Below, piece by piece: positions 37,601 to 49,365 of a stretch of 64,000 nucleotides of DNA (positions within the stretch are counted from its first letter, which is position 1; each line of letters begins with the position of its first letter). This stretch comes from Hordeum vulgare subsp. vulgare (taxonomy: Eukaryota > Streptophyta > Magnoliopsida > Poales > Poaceae): positions 554,407,763 through 554,471,762 of the forward strand of contig NC_058524.1 in the NCBI RefSeq assembly GCF_904849725.1, read 5' to 3'. Made by a program: the position numbers and the translations under genes. Under the pieces are notes generated by a model, which was not told the DNA's origin, made no database searches, and saw nothing but the letters and a program-made list of their open reading frames with translations.

Positions 37601-38218
37601 GGGTTGGTTCCCCTGTTTGCCGTCTGCCAACACATGGCAAAGGGGGAGGCACATGGCAAAGGGGGAATCTGCCCCCTCTCTCTCCCCTCTTTGTCGTCTG
37701 CCAACACATCGCAAAGGGGGGAAGGCACATGGCAAAGGGGGAATCTACCCCCTCTCTCTCCCCTCTTTGCCGTCTGCCCCCACATGGCAAAGGGGGGGAG
37801 GCACATGGCAAAGGGGGAATCTGCTCCCTCTGTCTCCCCTCTTTGCCGTCTGCCCCGACATGGCAAAGGGGGGAAGGCAGAAGGCAAAGGGGGAATCTGC
37901 CCCCTCTCTCCCCCCTCTTTGCCGTCAGCCCCCACATGGCAAAGGGGGGAAGGCAGACGACAAAAAGAGGAGGCCTGCCCTTAACACTTAACGGGGACAT
38001 TGCAATATATGCCGTCCCATTTATTTTGCCGTCTGCCCCCTCATGGCAAAGATTCTTTGCCGTCCGCTTTGTGAAAGCAGACGGCAAAGAGCCCCTTCAC
38101 CGGATTTTTTTACGGTCTACTTTGCCATGAGGGGGCAGACGCCAAGGCCTTTTCCGTCCGTGGTTGCCCCCTTTGCTGTCCGCCTTGGCAGACGGCAAAT
38201 TTCTGAATTTCAGCAGTG
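37601..38218 (+). repeat. Right subterminal tandem repeats of CACTA element A
   Basis: About four units of roughly 110 bp alternate CACATGGCAAAGGGG, GAATCTGCCCCCTCTCTC and CCTCTTTGCCGTCTGCC. The terminal inverted repeat ends at 38218. Long ORFs across this block on both strands are repeat artefacts. Confidence 0.88.
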
Positions 38219-38221
38219 CAG

Positions 38222-39578
38222 GGGAAGGGTTGGTAGGTATAAACCATCGCGCGATCCCGACCGCCACACAAAGGATGACAATCAATAGACTAATCATGCT
38301 CAGACTTCATCACATAGCGATTCAGCATACGTGCATCCTACGGGAATCACTAACTTCAACACAAGTATTTCTACATCCACAACACCTTACTAATATAACT
38401 TCAATATTACCATAACCACAACTCAAAACTAATTGAGATGAATCAAACTTCTCTAACTATTCAATGCACATGAAGGTGGAAGTTTTTGTATCCCTTTGGA
38501 TAACTACCCCTTTTTAGACTACTTGCATAGCATAGATCAACTACCAAGCCACGCACCGCCGTTCTCTAAAAGATATAAGTGAAGCACATAGAGAAAAAAC
38601 AAGTAGCTCAAAAGATATAAGTGAAGCACATGTGAGCTGAATTGTCTAAACAAAGGATATAAGTGAAGCTCGACAAAATCACGGTGACTGCATGTCTCTC
38701 TCTAGGTGTGCTTTAAGGATGATTGTGATACAACAAAAATAAAAGACTCCTATGATACAAGATGCTCCAACCAAAACACATAACATGTGGTGAACAAAAA
38801 TATAGCCCCAAGTAACGTTACCGATCTATTGAAGACGGAAGAGGGGATGCCTTCCTGGGGCATCCCCAAGCTTAGGCTTTTAAGGCATCCTTGAATCATC
38901 TTGAGGTGCCTTGGGAATACCCAAGCTTGAGCTCTTGCCACTCTTTATCTTTTTGTCCATAAGAACTTCACCCAAAACTTGAAAACTTCACAACACGAGA
39001 CTTAAACAGAAACTCGTGATATCATTAGTATAAGAAAGCAAACCACCACTTCCTTAGGTACTGTAGCAAACTTAAATTCTACTTATGTTGATGTTGGGTT
39101 ACTGTATTTTCAATCTTACATGGCTAATACCCCCCGATACTATCCATAGTTTCATCAAAATAAGCAACCAACACAACAAAAACAGAATCTGTTAACACCA
39201 GACCAGTCTGTAGTAATCTGTATACTTTGTATACTTCTGGTACATTGAAAATTCTGAAAAATTACGACAGTCTGAAGAATGTGCGTAGCAATCAGAAGCA
39301 AAAAGAATCAACTCAAAAGCTCTTACAGAAAAAATAGAAAATTCTTTTCATGAGTAGAAAGTTTCTATCTTTTTGAGCATGACCGAACGATCATCGCTAA
39401 GACTAATCATAACGGTTTTTCCTGGCACAAACACAAAAATAAACACAAAAAACACAGTCAAAATAGAAATATGAAAGTTTTGAAAACACAAAACAGAAAG
39501 AAAAAGGATAGATTCGTTGGGTTGCCTCCCAACAAGCGCTATTGTTTAACGCCCTTAGCTAGGCATAAGGTGATGGAA
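38222..39578 (-). other. Interior of Gypsy copy 1, middle section, non-coding
   Basis: This matches 44412-45760 of copy 2 and the reverse complement of 53130-54480 in copy 3. It holds a polypurine-tract-like GCATCCCCAAGCTT (38860-38873) and short repeats around GATATAAGTGAAGC. No ORF is supported. Confidence 0.75.
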
Positions 39579-40262
39579 TCACGTATAGTCATCCTTAGTG
39601 CTCAAACCATAAGTAGTGTGATCATTTATCATCCTAAGATCTTCATCTTTATTGGATGACTCACCACTAGCTTTAGGAACGAAAACGGACTTGACTGTCT
39701 TTTTGAGAGTGAGATTTGGAGTATTTTGCACAGCCGCAAAAGCGGAACCCAAGTTGGTTATGACATCTTCTAGTTTGCCAATTCTAGAAGAATCATTAAC
39801 TATAGGTTCCTTCTCCCTTAATTTTTTCAAAACATTTCCCACTTTGGATCCGTACTGAGTAATTTGATTGTGGATCTTTCTATCCAAACCCTCAATAAGT
39901 TCAACTGTGGCAATTTTTTTCAATAGCGTCAAGCCTTTGCATCACGTGTTCCAAGGTTAAGGTAGTTCCATTAACCATGAGCGGGGGTGAGCCTACCAAA
40001 TTCATGATAGCTCCATAGGAGTCAACAGTATGGCTCCCCAAAAAATTCCCTCCTACGATGGTATCAAGAATATACCTATTCCAAGGAGAGATTCCAATAT
40101 AAAAACTGCAAAGAAGAACGGTAGTGGATTGCTTACAAGTGGATATATACTTTGAGCATTGCAAATCCTGTACCAAGCGTCCTTTAAATTTTCTTCCTCA
40201 TTCTGCCTGAAATTGAGAACTTTGTTCTCAGGGGTATCGTTTGGAGTAGTGGGTCTAGCCAT
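39579..40262 (-). pseudogene. gag: Gypsy gag fragment, frameshifted
   Basis: The minus-strand ATG at 40262 opens MARPTTPNDTPENKVL, followed by FRQNEEENLKDAWYRI. The frame then shifts to CKQSTTVLLCSFYIGISPWN and LVGSPPLMVNGTTLTLEHVM, and shifts again to KKIATVELIEGLDRKIHNQ and on to a stop at 39579. This is the N-terminal half of a Ty3/Gypsy capsid protein as found in Triticeae elements. No pol follows; after the stop the sequence enters the shared non-coding module. Gypsy copies 2 and 3 carry a different ORF at this same position. Confidence 0.8.
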
Positions 40263-40490
40263 TGATGACCTATCCCACACATGAACGAGCAGGAAGCAAG
40301 CGAGTGAAGCGGGCAAAAGAAAACGGCAACGGAAAACGGCAAAAAGGCAAAATAAAATGGCCAAAGGAGAGAGGCAAATGAAAACGGCAAATGTGAAGTG
40401 GGGGAGAGGAAAGCGAGAGGCAACTGGCAAAATAGTAAATGCAAGAGATGAGTTTGTGACACCTACTTGGATAGATGACTTGATCTCTCC

Positions 40491-40607
40491 TCCTTGCGCC
40501 AGAAATCAGCACGTTGAAGAGAGACTATTCTTGACTTGATCTCCCCGGCAACGGCGCCAGAAATTCTTCTGCTACTGCGACAACAGACCTTCCCTGGTAC
40601 GGCGCCA
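40491..40607 (-). promoter_or_regulatory. Cluster of three primer-site-like motifs, Gypsy copy 1
   Basis: On the minus strand, from the LTR inward, there is a degenerate TGGCGCCGTACCAGGGA (40607-40591). The canonical TGGCGCCGTTGCCGGGGA follows (40559-40542), then a shortened TGGCGCAAGGA (40501-40491). Each is preceded by an ATTTC or ATTCC box. The canonical one is the likely functional primer site. Confidence 0.7.
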
Positions 40608-40615
40608 GGAATCCT

Positions 40616-42176
40616 GCTGCTACGGCTATGCCTTTAGGGACTTCCTTGGAAAATATGCAAAGGATTTCCCCGCGGCCTTGGAGCCTTGCGTTGGTGTTCC
40701 CTTGAAGAGGAAAGGGTGATGTAGCACAGCGGCGGTAAGTATTTCCCTCAGTTTTGAGAACCAAGGTATCGAACCAGTGGAAGATCTCGTCAAGACACAA
40801 GTACCTGCACAAACACAAAGAGCTTGCACCCAACGCTATGAAGGGGTTGTCAATCCCTTATAGATTGTTTGGAAAGTGAGAACTGAAAGAAACAAAGTAA
40901 ACACGCAAAGTAAAAGTGAAAGTGGAAACGATAGGTGTGAATAGACCCGGGGGCCGTAGTGTTCACTAGTGACTTCTCTCATGAAAGCAAGTAGACGGTG
41001 GGTAAACGAATTACTATCGAGTAATTGATAGAACCGCGCGAAGTCGTGACGTTATCTAAGGCAATGATTATATCTATAGGCATCATGTCCAAAACAAGTA
41101 GACCGATACTTTCTACATCTACTACTATTACTCCACACGTCGACCGCTATCCAGCATGCATCTAGTGTATTAAGTCCAAAAGAACAGAGTAACGCCTTAA
41201 GCAAGATGACATGATGTAGATGGACAATCTCATATCTATGATAAAAGCCCATCTTGTTACCCTTGATGGCAGCAACATGATGTGTGCCTTGCTTCCCTTT
41301 CTGTCACTGGGAAAGGTCACCACACGGTATGAACCCAAAACCAAGCACTTCTCCCATTGCAAGAATCATAGATCTAGATGGCCAAATAAAACCCAAGACT
41401 CGGAGAGACTTACAAGGATATCAAATCATGCATATAAGAAATCAGCAAAGACTCAAATATAATTCATAGATAATCTAATCACAAATCCACAATTCATCGG
41501 ATCTCGACAAACACACCGCCAAAGAGGATTACATCTGATAGATCTCCATGAAGATCATGGAGAACTTTGTATTGAAGATCCAAGAGAGAGAAGAAGCCAT
41601 CTTGCTACTAACTATGGACCCGTAGGTGTGAAGTGAGCTACTCACGAGTCATTGGAGGGGCGATGATGTTGATGAAGAAGCCCTGCAACTCCAAAGTCCC
41701 CTCCAGCAGGGCACTGGGAAGGGTCTCCAGATGAGATCTCGCGGAAACGGAAGCTTGCGGCGGCGGAAAAGTGTTTTCGTGGATGCCCTGATTTTTTTTG
41801 GATTTTTAGGGAATTTATAGGCCAAAGACCTAGGGCAGGGGAGTGCCAGGGGGGGCACAAGCTTGGTTGTCGCGGCCTCCCCCTGGCCCCGACAACAGGG
41901 CTTGTGGTCCCCCTGTGGGCCCACTGCCTTGGCCCTCAAGCGTCCTGATCTTCTTCCATTCTGGAAAAAATTATTTCGGAGATTTTATTCCGTTTGGACT
42001 CCGTTCGAAAATCAAATCTGAAAAGAGTCAAAAACACAGAAAAACAGGAACTGGCGCTTGGCACTGAATTAATATGTTAGTCCCAAAAAAGACATAAAAG
42101 GTAAACAAAATATCCAAAGTTGACAAGATAACAGCGTGAAACAATCAAAAATTATAGATACATTTGAGACGTATCA
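40616..42176 (-). repeat. 5' LTR of Gypsy copy 1
   Basis: This LTR is about 1.56 kb. On the minus strand it starts TGATACGTCTCAAATG at 42176. The inner boundary is estimated from the first primer-site-like motif; the partner LTR is truncated, so the exact end cannot be checked here. Confidence 0.82.
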
Positions 42177-43073
42177 CATAACCACAAGCAAATTAAACCA
42201 ATCATAGCAATTCATCAATCACCGATAGGACAACGATAATCTACTCAGACATCTTAGGATAGCAACACATCATTGGATAATAAATATGTAGCATAAAGCA
42301 CCATGTTCAAGTAGAGGGTACAAAGGTTTGCGGGAGAGTGAACCGCTGAATATATATGGGGGAAGATGATGGAGATGTTGGTGAAGATGACGGAGGTGTT
42401 GGTGTAGATCGCCGTCACACGATGATGTCCCAGGCGGCGTTCCGGCGCCGCCGGGAGAGAGGGGAGACAGCCCCCCTCCTCCTTCTTCTTCCTTGACCTC
42501 CTCCATAGATGGGAGAAGTGTGTCCCCTATGGTCCATGGTCTCCATGGCGGCGGAGGGGCGAGAGCCCCTCCGAGATTGGATCTCTCTCTCTGTGTCCTT
42601 CTGTTTTTGCACTCGTAGATTTTGCATTTCACCGTTTCTTAAATTCCCGGAGATCCGTAACTCTGATTGGGCTGAAAGTTTAACACAATTTTCTTCCGGA
42701 TATTATCTTTCTTGCGGCGAAAGAAGGGCTCCAACCGCCTTAAGGAGTGGCCACAAGCCTGCCTGCCGCGGGCCCACCCCCTGGCCGCGGCGACATGGCT
42801 TGTGGGCACTCCGAGCATCGCCTCGCGTTGATTCTTCTTCACAAAAATCATAAATATTTCAAAAAAATTCCCGTAAGTTTTTATTACGTTTGGACTTCGT
42901 TTGGTATGGATATTCTGCAAAAGAAAAAACATGCAACAAACAGGAACTGGCACTGGGCACTGGATCAATATGTTAGTCCCAAAAATAGTATAAAAAGTTG
43001 CCAAAAGTATATGAAAGTTGTAGAATATTGGCATGAAACAATCAAAAATTATAGATACGACAGAGACGTATCA
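42177..43073 (-). repeat. Partial 3' LTR of Gypsy copy 2, different family
   Basis: On the minus strand it starts TGATACGTCTCTGTCG at 43073. It shares with the other LTRs the first dozen bases, TATCTATAATTTTTGAT and the GGGACTAAC box. Beyond that it differs (CAACTTTCATATACTTTTGG, later CACCAACACCTCCGTC). It is cut at 42177 by Gypsy copy 1, so only about 0.9 kb is present. Confidence 0.8.
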
Positions 43074-45770
43074 GCATCCCCAAGCTTAATTCTTGCTCGT
43101 CCTCGAGTAGGTAAATGATAAAAAAGATAATTTTTGATCTGGAATGCTACCTAGCATAATCTTGATCATATAATCTAATCATGGCATGAATACTAAAACA
43201 CAAGTGTTTCGAAGCAATAGTCTATCATTTGACATAAAGACAATAATATTTCAAGCATACTAACAAAGCAATCATGTCTTCGCAAAATAGCATGGCCAAA
43301 GAAAGTTATCCCTACAAAATCATATAGTCTGGCTATGCTCCATCTTCCCCACACAACGTATTTAAATCATGCACAACCCCAGTTTTAGCCAAGCAATTGT
43401 TTCAGACTTTAGTGTTGTCAAACTTTTTCAACTTTCACGCAATACATGAGCGTGAGCCATGGACATAACACTATAGGTGGAATGGAATATGGTGGTTGTG
43501 GAGAAGACAAAAAGGAGGAGATAGTCTCACATCAACTAGGCGTATCAACGGGCTATGGAGATGCCCATCACTAGATATCAATGTGAGTGAGTAGGGATTG
43601 CCACGCAACGGATGCACTAGAGCTTATAAGTGTATGAAAGCTCACAAAAGAAACTAGTGGGTGTGCACCCAACTTGCTTTCTCACGAAGACCTAGGGCAA
43701 TTTTTAGGAAGCCCGTCATTGGAATATACAAGCCAAGTTATATAATGAAGTTTTCCCACTAGTATATGGAAGTGACAACATAGGAGACTCTCTGTCATGA
43801 AGATCATAGTGCTATTCGAAGCACAAGTGTGAAAAGACGATAGTAGCAATTGTCCCTTCTCTCTTTTCTCTCATTTTTTGTGTGGGCTCTTTGGCCTCTT
43901 TTTTTTTGGTGGGCATCTTTGGCCTCTTTTTTGTAAATGGGCTTCGCTGCCTCTTTTATTTCCTCACATGGGACAATGCTCTATTAATAATGATCATCAC
44001 ACTTTCAACTCAAAACTTAGAGCAACGATGACTCTATATGGAATGCCTTCGGTAGTGTACCGTGGCAATGATCTAGCATGGCATAGACATTAATGGAAAC
44101 ATCATGCTAGCTATCTTACGATCATGCAATGGCAATGTAGACGTGGTGGAACATGTCATGGTGGTAGTTGCATGGCAATATATCTCGGAATGACTTTGAA
44201 AAAGCCATAGTAGGTAGGTATGGTGGCTTTTTTGAGGGAGGCTAATGGTGGGTTTTGTGCACCGGCGAAAGTTGTACGACACTAAGAAGATAGTGATGGT
44301 GGTAGATGAAAGTGCATCTAAACCATGGACTCAACATTAGTCATGAAGAACTCATATACTTGTTGCAAAAGTTTTATTAGTAATCGAAACAAAGCATTCA
44401 ACGCATACTCCTAGGGGAAGGGTTGGTAGGTATAAACCATCGCGCGATCTCGACCACCACACAAAGGATGACAATCAATAGACTAATCATGCTCAGATTT
44501 CATCACATAGCGGTTCACCATACGTGCATGCTACGGGAATGACTAACTTCAACACATGTATTTCTAGATCCACAACACCTTACTAGCATGACTTCAATAT
44601 TACCAAAACCACAACTCAAAACTAATTGAGATGAATCAAACTTGTCTAACTATTCAATGCACATGAAGGTGGAAGTTTTCGTATCCCTTTGGATAACTAC
44701 CCCTTTTGAGACAACTTTCAAAGCATAGATCAACTACCAAGCCACGCACCGTTGTGCTCTAAAAGATATAAGTGAAGCACATAGAGCAAAAGTATCTAGC
44801 TCAAAAGATATAAGTGAAGCACATGTGAGCTGAATTGTCTACCAAAAGATATAAGTGAAGCTCGACAAAATCACGGTGAGTGCATATCTCTCTCTCTAGG
44901 CGTGCAGCAACTATGATTGTGACACAACAAAAATAAAAGACTCCTACGATACAAGACGGTCCAAGCAAAAACAAATAACATGTGGTGAATAAAAATATAG
45001 CCCCAAGTAACGTTACCGATGGATTGAAGACGAGAGAGGGGATGCCTTCCCAGGGCATCCCCAAACTTACGCTTTTACAGCATCCTTGAATCTCTTGGGG
45101 TGCCTTGGGAATCCCCAAGCTTGAGCTCTTGCCACTCTTTATCTTTTTTTCCATAAGAACTTCACCCAAAACTTGAAAACTTCATAACACGAAACTTAAA
45201 TCGAAACTCGTGATAACATTAGTACGAGAAAGCAAACCACCACTTCCTTAGGTACTGTAGCAAACTTAAATTCTACTTATGCTGATGTTGGGTTACTGTA
45301 TTTTCAATCTTCCATGGCTAATACCCCCGATACTATCCATTGTTTCATCAAAATAAGCAACCAACACAACAAAAAACAGAATCTGTTAACAGCAGACCAG
45401 TCTGTAGCAATCTGTATATTTCGTTTACCTCTGTATTTCAAAAAATTTGAAAAATTACGAAAGTCTGAAGAATTTGCGTAGAAATCAGTAGCAAGAAGAA
45501 TCAACTCAAAAGCTCTTATAGAAACAAATTGAAAATTCTTTTCGTCAGCAGAAAGTTTCTGTCTTTTCCAGCATGACCAAACGATGATCCCCATGACTAA
45601 TCATAACGGTTTTTCTTGGCACAAAAACAAAAAGAAACACAAAAAACACAATCATTACAGAATTATGAAATTGTGTAAAACACAAAACAGAAAGAAAAAT
45701 GATAGATTCGTTGGGTTGCCTCCCAAGAAGCGCTATTGTTTAACGCCCTTAGCTAGGCATTCAATGATGC
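43074..45770 (-). other. Interior of Gypsy copy 2, non-coding
   Basis: The polypurine tract is at 43074-43087 (minus AAGCTTGGGGATGC), with similar strings at 45055-45068 and 46267-46280. From 43290 it aligns with copy 1; between 43088 and 43290 it is divergent. No supported ORF. Confidence 0.75.
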
Positions 45771-46520
45771 TCACACAAAAGACAAGAATTGAAGCACAAC
45801 GAGAGCATCATAAAGTATGTTAAAATCACATCTTAGTCTAACATACTTCCTATGCATAGGCATTTTATAGGAAAACAGATTGTCAAGACAGCCAATAGTT
45901 ACCTTATGCAAGGAACAAGAAAGAGACAATGTCAATCTCAACATAACGAGAGGTAAATTGGTAACATGAAAGGTTCTACCACAATATTTTCCTCTCTTAT
46001 AGCAATTGCATGTGGGACCATATTCAAATTCAACAATATAGCTATCCCATAAGATATTATTTTCATGATCCACATGCATGCAAAGTTGACGCTCTTCAAA
46101 AATAGTGGGATTATCATCAACTAAAGTCATGACGTCTCCAAACCCATTTTCAGTATTATTGCAAATATCATATTCATCATGGGGTTTAAAAAAACTTTCA
46201 AGATCATAAGGAAGATCATCACCCCAATCATGATTATTGCAATAAGTAGTGTTCATAGCAAAACTAGCATCCCCAAGCTTAGGGTTTTGCATATTTTTAG
46301 CATGATTGTCACTAATAAAATTTGTAGTGAAACCATTGCAATCATGCTTTTCATCCAAGGAGCCCTCGTGAATCACTTCCTAAATTTCCTCATCACGATT
46401 TTCAGATCCACGCATCTCAAGCAAAACTCCATAAAGATAGTCAAGTGCTCTCAACTCACTAGCAATTCGTTCCACATAAGTGGGCCTCTTAAAGAGATTA
46501 GCTAGTGGATGAGGATCCAT
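45771..46520 (-). pseudogene. 249-codon Gypsy-family ORF, one premature stop
   Basis: The ATG at 46520 opens MDPHPLANLFKRPTYVERIA. A TAG at 46382-46380 interrupts the frame after 46 codons. The rest is open to 45771, with EGSLDEKHDCNGF, PYDLESFFKPHDEYDICNN, TLVDDNPTIFEERQLCMHVD, CYKRGKYCGRTFHVT and a hydrophobic C-terminus. Copy 3 carries the same ORF with exactly the same length (52371-53120) but three other stops. I do not recognise a known domain. The position right after the primer site suggests a gag-like or accessory role, which is inference. Cysteines in the middle are not spaced as a CCHC knuckle. Confidence 0.6.
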
Positions 46521-46749
46521 ATCACTAGATTTTCAGCAAGCAAAGATGCAAGCATATTGAAGGCACAAGGCACAAAAGCGAACAAATAGCAAGCGAGAAA
46601 GAAAAAGGCGAACGAAAAAGGCAAAGGAGAAAAGCAAATGAAAACGTCAAATGGGAAGTGGGGGAGAGGAAAACGAGAGGCAACTCGCAAAAAAGTAAAT
46701 GCAGGAGATGAGTTTGTGAGACCTACTTGGATAGATCTTGATCTCACCT

Positions 46750-46834
46750 TCCCCGGAAACGGCGCCAGAAATACTTCTGCTACTGCAACAAAAGACCTTC
46801 CAATGGCGCCAGAAATAGTTGTGTCAACGACACC
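46750..46834 (-). promoter_or_regulatory. Cluster of three primer-site-like motifs, Gypsy copy 2
   Basis: On the minus strand, near-canonical TGGCGCCGTTTCCGGGGA is at 46767-46750, a shorter TGGCGCCATTGG ends at 46811, and TGGTGTCGTTGA starts at 46834. Order and spacing match copies 1 and 3. Confidence 0.7.
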
Positions 46835-46840
46835 AGGAAT

Positions 46841-48396
46841 CCTTCTACTACGGCTACGCCTTAAGGGACTTCCTAGGCAAATATGCAAAGGATTTCCCCC
46901 GTGGCCTTGGAGCCTTGTGTTGGTGTTCCCTCGAAGCGGAAAGGGTGATGTAGCATAGCGATGCTAAGTATTTCCCTCAGTTTGAGAACCAAGGTATCGA
47001 TCCAGTGAAGGAGTATCACAAGAGCCTGCACAAACAAAAAGAACCTGCTCCCAACTCTATGAAGGGGTTGTCAATCCCTTATAGATTGTTCGCCAAGTGA
47101 GAACTGAAAGCAACAAAGTAACAAAGCAAAGTAAAAGCGGAGGTGTAAACGATTGATGTGAATAGACCCGGGGGCCGTAGTGTTTACTAGTGGCTTCTCT
47201 CATGAAAGAAAGTAGACGGTGTGTGAACAAATTACTGTCGAGCAATTGATAGAACCGCGCAAAGTCGTGACGTCATCTATGGCAATGATTATATCTATAG
47301 GCATCACGTCCAAAACAAGTAGACCGATACTTTCTGCATCTACTACTATTACTCCACACGTCGACCGCTATCGAGCATGCATCTAGTGTATTAAGTCCAA
47401 AAGAACAGAGTAACGCCTTAAGCAAGATGATATGATGTAGATGGACAATGTCATATCAATGACAGAGCCCACCTTGTTACCCTTGATGGGAACCACTCAA
47501 TGTGTGCCTTGCTGCCCCTACTGTCACTGGGAAAGGTCACCACATGGTAAGAACCCAAAACCAAGCACTTCTCGCATTGCAAGAATCATAGATCTAGTTG
47601 GCCAAACAAAACCCAAGACTCGGAGAGACTTACAAGGATATCAAATCATGCATAAAAGAAATCAGCAAAGACTCTAATATATATCATAAATCATCTGATC
47701 ACAAATCCACAATTCATCGGATCTCGACAAACACACCGCCAAAGAAGATTACATCGGATAGATCTCCATGAAGATGATGGAGAACTTTGTATTGAAGAGC
47801 CAAGAGAGAGAAGAAGCCATCTAGCTACTAACTACGGACTCGTAGGTCTGAAGTGAACTACTCATGAGTCATTGGAGGGGCGATGATGATGACGAAGAAG
47901 CCCTCCAACTCCAAAGTCCCCTCCGGCAGGGCGCCGGGAAGGGTCTCCAGATGAGATCTCGTGGAAACGGAAGCTTGCGGCGGCGGAAAAGTATTTTTGA
48001 GGCTCCCCTGGTTTTTTCCTGTATTTTAGGGAATATATAGGCCAAAGATCTAGGTCAGGGGGTACCAGGGAGGCCACAAGCCTTGCCACCGCCACCTCCC
48101 CCTGGTGGCGGAGTGGGGGCTTGTGGGCTCCCTGGAGCCCTCCTGGCTTGGCCCAGAGGCCCCGTGATCTTCTTCCGTTCGGGAAAAAATCATTTCGGGG
48201 ATTTTATTCCGTTTGGACTCCGTTCCAAAATCAGATCTGAAAAGAGCCAAAAACACACAAAAAACAGCAACTGGCACTTGGCACTGAATTAATAAGTTAG
48301 TCCCAAAAAAGATATAAAAGGTACATAAAACATCCAAAGATGACAAGATAACAACATGAAACCATCAAAAATTATAGATACGTTTGAGACGTAACA
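46841..48396 (-). repeat. 5' LTR of Gypsy copy 2
   Basis: This LTR is about 1.56 kb and aligns along its length with 40616-42176 and, inverted, with 50402-52002. The terminal TGATAC has become TGTTAC. Confidence 0.82.
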
Positions 48397-48594
48397 TGGT
48401 GCACCATTGCTATGTCTGGTGGGGGGGACGGACCAAAAAATAGCAATGGTGCATTGCTCATGTGGTGCGCCATTAGTAAAAACATAGCAATGGCGCACCT
48501 GATTCTGGTGCGCCACTGCTATATAGCAGTGGCGCACCACCATCATGGTGCGCCACTAGTAGAGATATTGGGGATAAGCCTTTTTCTAGTAGTG
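48397..48594 (-). mobile_element. One terminus of a further CACTA element, truncated
   Basis: On the minus strand this begins CACTACTAGAAAAAGGCTTA at 48594 and is followed by repeated GTGGCGCACC/GGTGCGCCA motifs in both orientations. It includes a perfect 34-bp palindrome at 48506-48539. Only 198 bp remain, because Gypsy copy 2 starts at 48397. TCA at 48595-48597 would be the target trinucleotide. This is a different CACTA family from elements A and B, which use TTTGCCGTC. Confidence 0.8.
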
Positions 48595-48958
48595 TCAGTT
48601 TCGAAAGGGATTTCTTTTTTTTCAACTTATTTGAACTCTAGACTTTTTGTGTGTTCAAATTGAACCATTCAAGGCGTACACGAAACGCTTTTCAATTTTA
48701 GGGTCATGAGTTTGTACACGAAGTTAAGAGGGTTACAACAAATGAAGCGTGCTATATATATGTGGTCGAAATGCATGATACCATGAAAAGTAGCAAATGA
48801 AGTTAGAAAGGGCTAACCATTCAAATTTGGAAACTATAATGGCCTAAATAGAAACTAGACATATATAAATTGGTCCAAGCAGTATAATAATAGTCGTCTA
48901 AGCAGTACATAATAATAGCTAGCACAGATATATATACAAGTGTTCACTGTTGTGAACA
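48595..48958. other. Unassigned AT-rich DNA, possible 3' untranslated region
   Basis: This is 364 bp between the CACTA terminus and the stop codon of the exonuclease exon. It could include the 3' untranslated region of that gene (minus strand). I see no other feature. Confidence 0.4.
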
Positions 48959-49365
48959 CTACTCGTCTGAATCGGAATGTCCCCAAGCTGGTGTGAGGTG
49001 ACGTTGGCCATAGTTGAGGATTTGAATCTTGCGGTACAACTCGTATGAAACGTATGCATCTTTTGCTGCATACTCAATGTTGATAGGGTCAAGTGGGGTC
49101 ATATCCCACTTTGTGTGTTGATACCTTGGGAATTTGGTCTTCATATCAGCGTACTCCTTGTTGATCAAGGCGAATGCCATATGAGCTATCGAAGTCCTGT
49201 CATGTTGAAGCTTGAATTTGTCTTGGATATCAATGTGGCAGTGAGCTGGTATCTCAATACCGAAGCTGTGCCTCATCTTGAGCTTGTCGTTCCTTATATC
49301 AACACTAGCAAATCGTATGCCGCTGCAAAGGAAGTCCATGAGTTGTGGACAATGCTTGTCACTAC
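48959..49365 (-). pseudogene. Terminal exon of a Werner-type 3'-5' exonuclease-like gene (fragment)
   Basis: A splice acceptor (TTGCTATTGCAG) ends at 49366, and about 135 codons follow to a TAG at 48959-48961. The protein shows HCPQLMDFLCSGIRF, SVDIRNDKLKM, GIEIPAHCHIDIQDKF, then KFPRYQHTKWDMTPLDPINI and YAAKDAYVSYELYRKI. This pattern fits the C-terminal half of DnaQ-like WRN/RNase D exonucleases, in which the last motif holds the Exo III aspartate (YAAKDAY). The first exonuclease motif would be in an upstream exon that I cannot find. The upstream DNA is interrupted at 50402 by Gypsy copy 3. The frame itself has no stop, so it may be a recently broken host gene, a still-spliced gene with a distant first exon, or a dispersed fragment. 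Confidence 0.65.

Larger units (their letters stand above)
27841..38218 (+). mobile_element. CACTA element A, complete, no TNP2-type transposase seen
   Basis: The ends are CACTACTGGAATTCAGAAAT (27841) and the inverse of CACTGCTGAAATTCAG (ending 38218). The flanking trinucleotides are TAG (27838-27840) and CAG (38219-38221), a target duplication with one change. Gypsy copy 2 shows the empty site at about 44411 (CTCCTAGGGGAAGGG). The 10,378-bp element holds TTTGCCGTC subterminal repeats at both ends, a GC-rich block, C-rich octamer repeats, an acidic ORF, a nine-exon Transposase_24-like pseudogene and an array of eight long quasi-palindromic repeats. I see no Transposase_21/TNP2 gene, so it would need a helper. 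Confidence 0.92.
25433..42176 (-). mobile_element. Gypsy copy 1, gag-only non-autonomous, split by a CACTA element
   Basis: On the minus strand this has a 5' LTR (about 40616-42176), primer site (40542-40559), broken gag (39579-40262), a long non-coding interior, polypurine tract (26500-26514) and a 3' LTR truncated at 25433. CACTA element A (27841-38218) is nested in the interior. Without it the interior is about 3.8 kb and has no protease, integrase or reverse transcriptase. LTRs opening TGATACGTCTC and a primer site TGGCGCCGTTGCCGGGGA are typical of the large Triticeae Gypsy families (Sabrina/WHAM-like); I do not commit to one name. It lies inside the 3' LTR of Gypsy copy 2. Confidence 0.85.
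42177..48396 (-). mobile_element. Gypsy copy 2, non-autonomous, with non-matching LTRs
   Basis: On the minus strand this has a 5' LTR (about 46841-48396, start mutated to TGTTACGTCTC), primer-site cluster, a 249-codon ORF with one stop (45771-46520), a non-coding interior, polypurine tract (43074-43087) and a partial 3' LTR (42177-43073) of a related but clearly different family. Gypsy copy 1 is inserted in that 3' LTR. Copy 2 lacks the CACTA insertion and shows the empty site of element A at about 44411. Confidence 0.8.

Noticed and set aside
37529..38130. Overlapping ORFs of 120-170 codons with repeated HGKGG or CRGRR
   Set aside because: Produced by the tandem subterminal repeats of CACTA element A; the same occurs at 54684-55332.
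37601..38218. Regular repeats considered as a CRISPR array
   Set aside because: There are no unique spacers; repeats are contiguous subterminal CACTA motifs in a plant genome.
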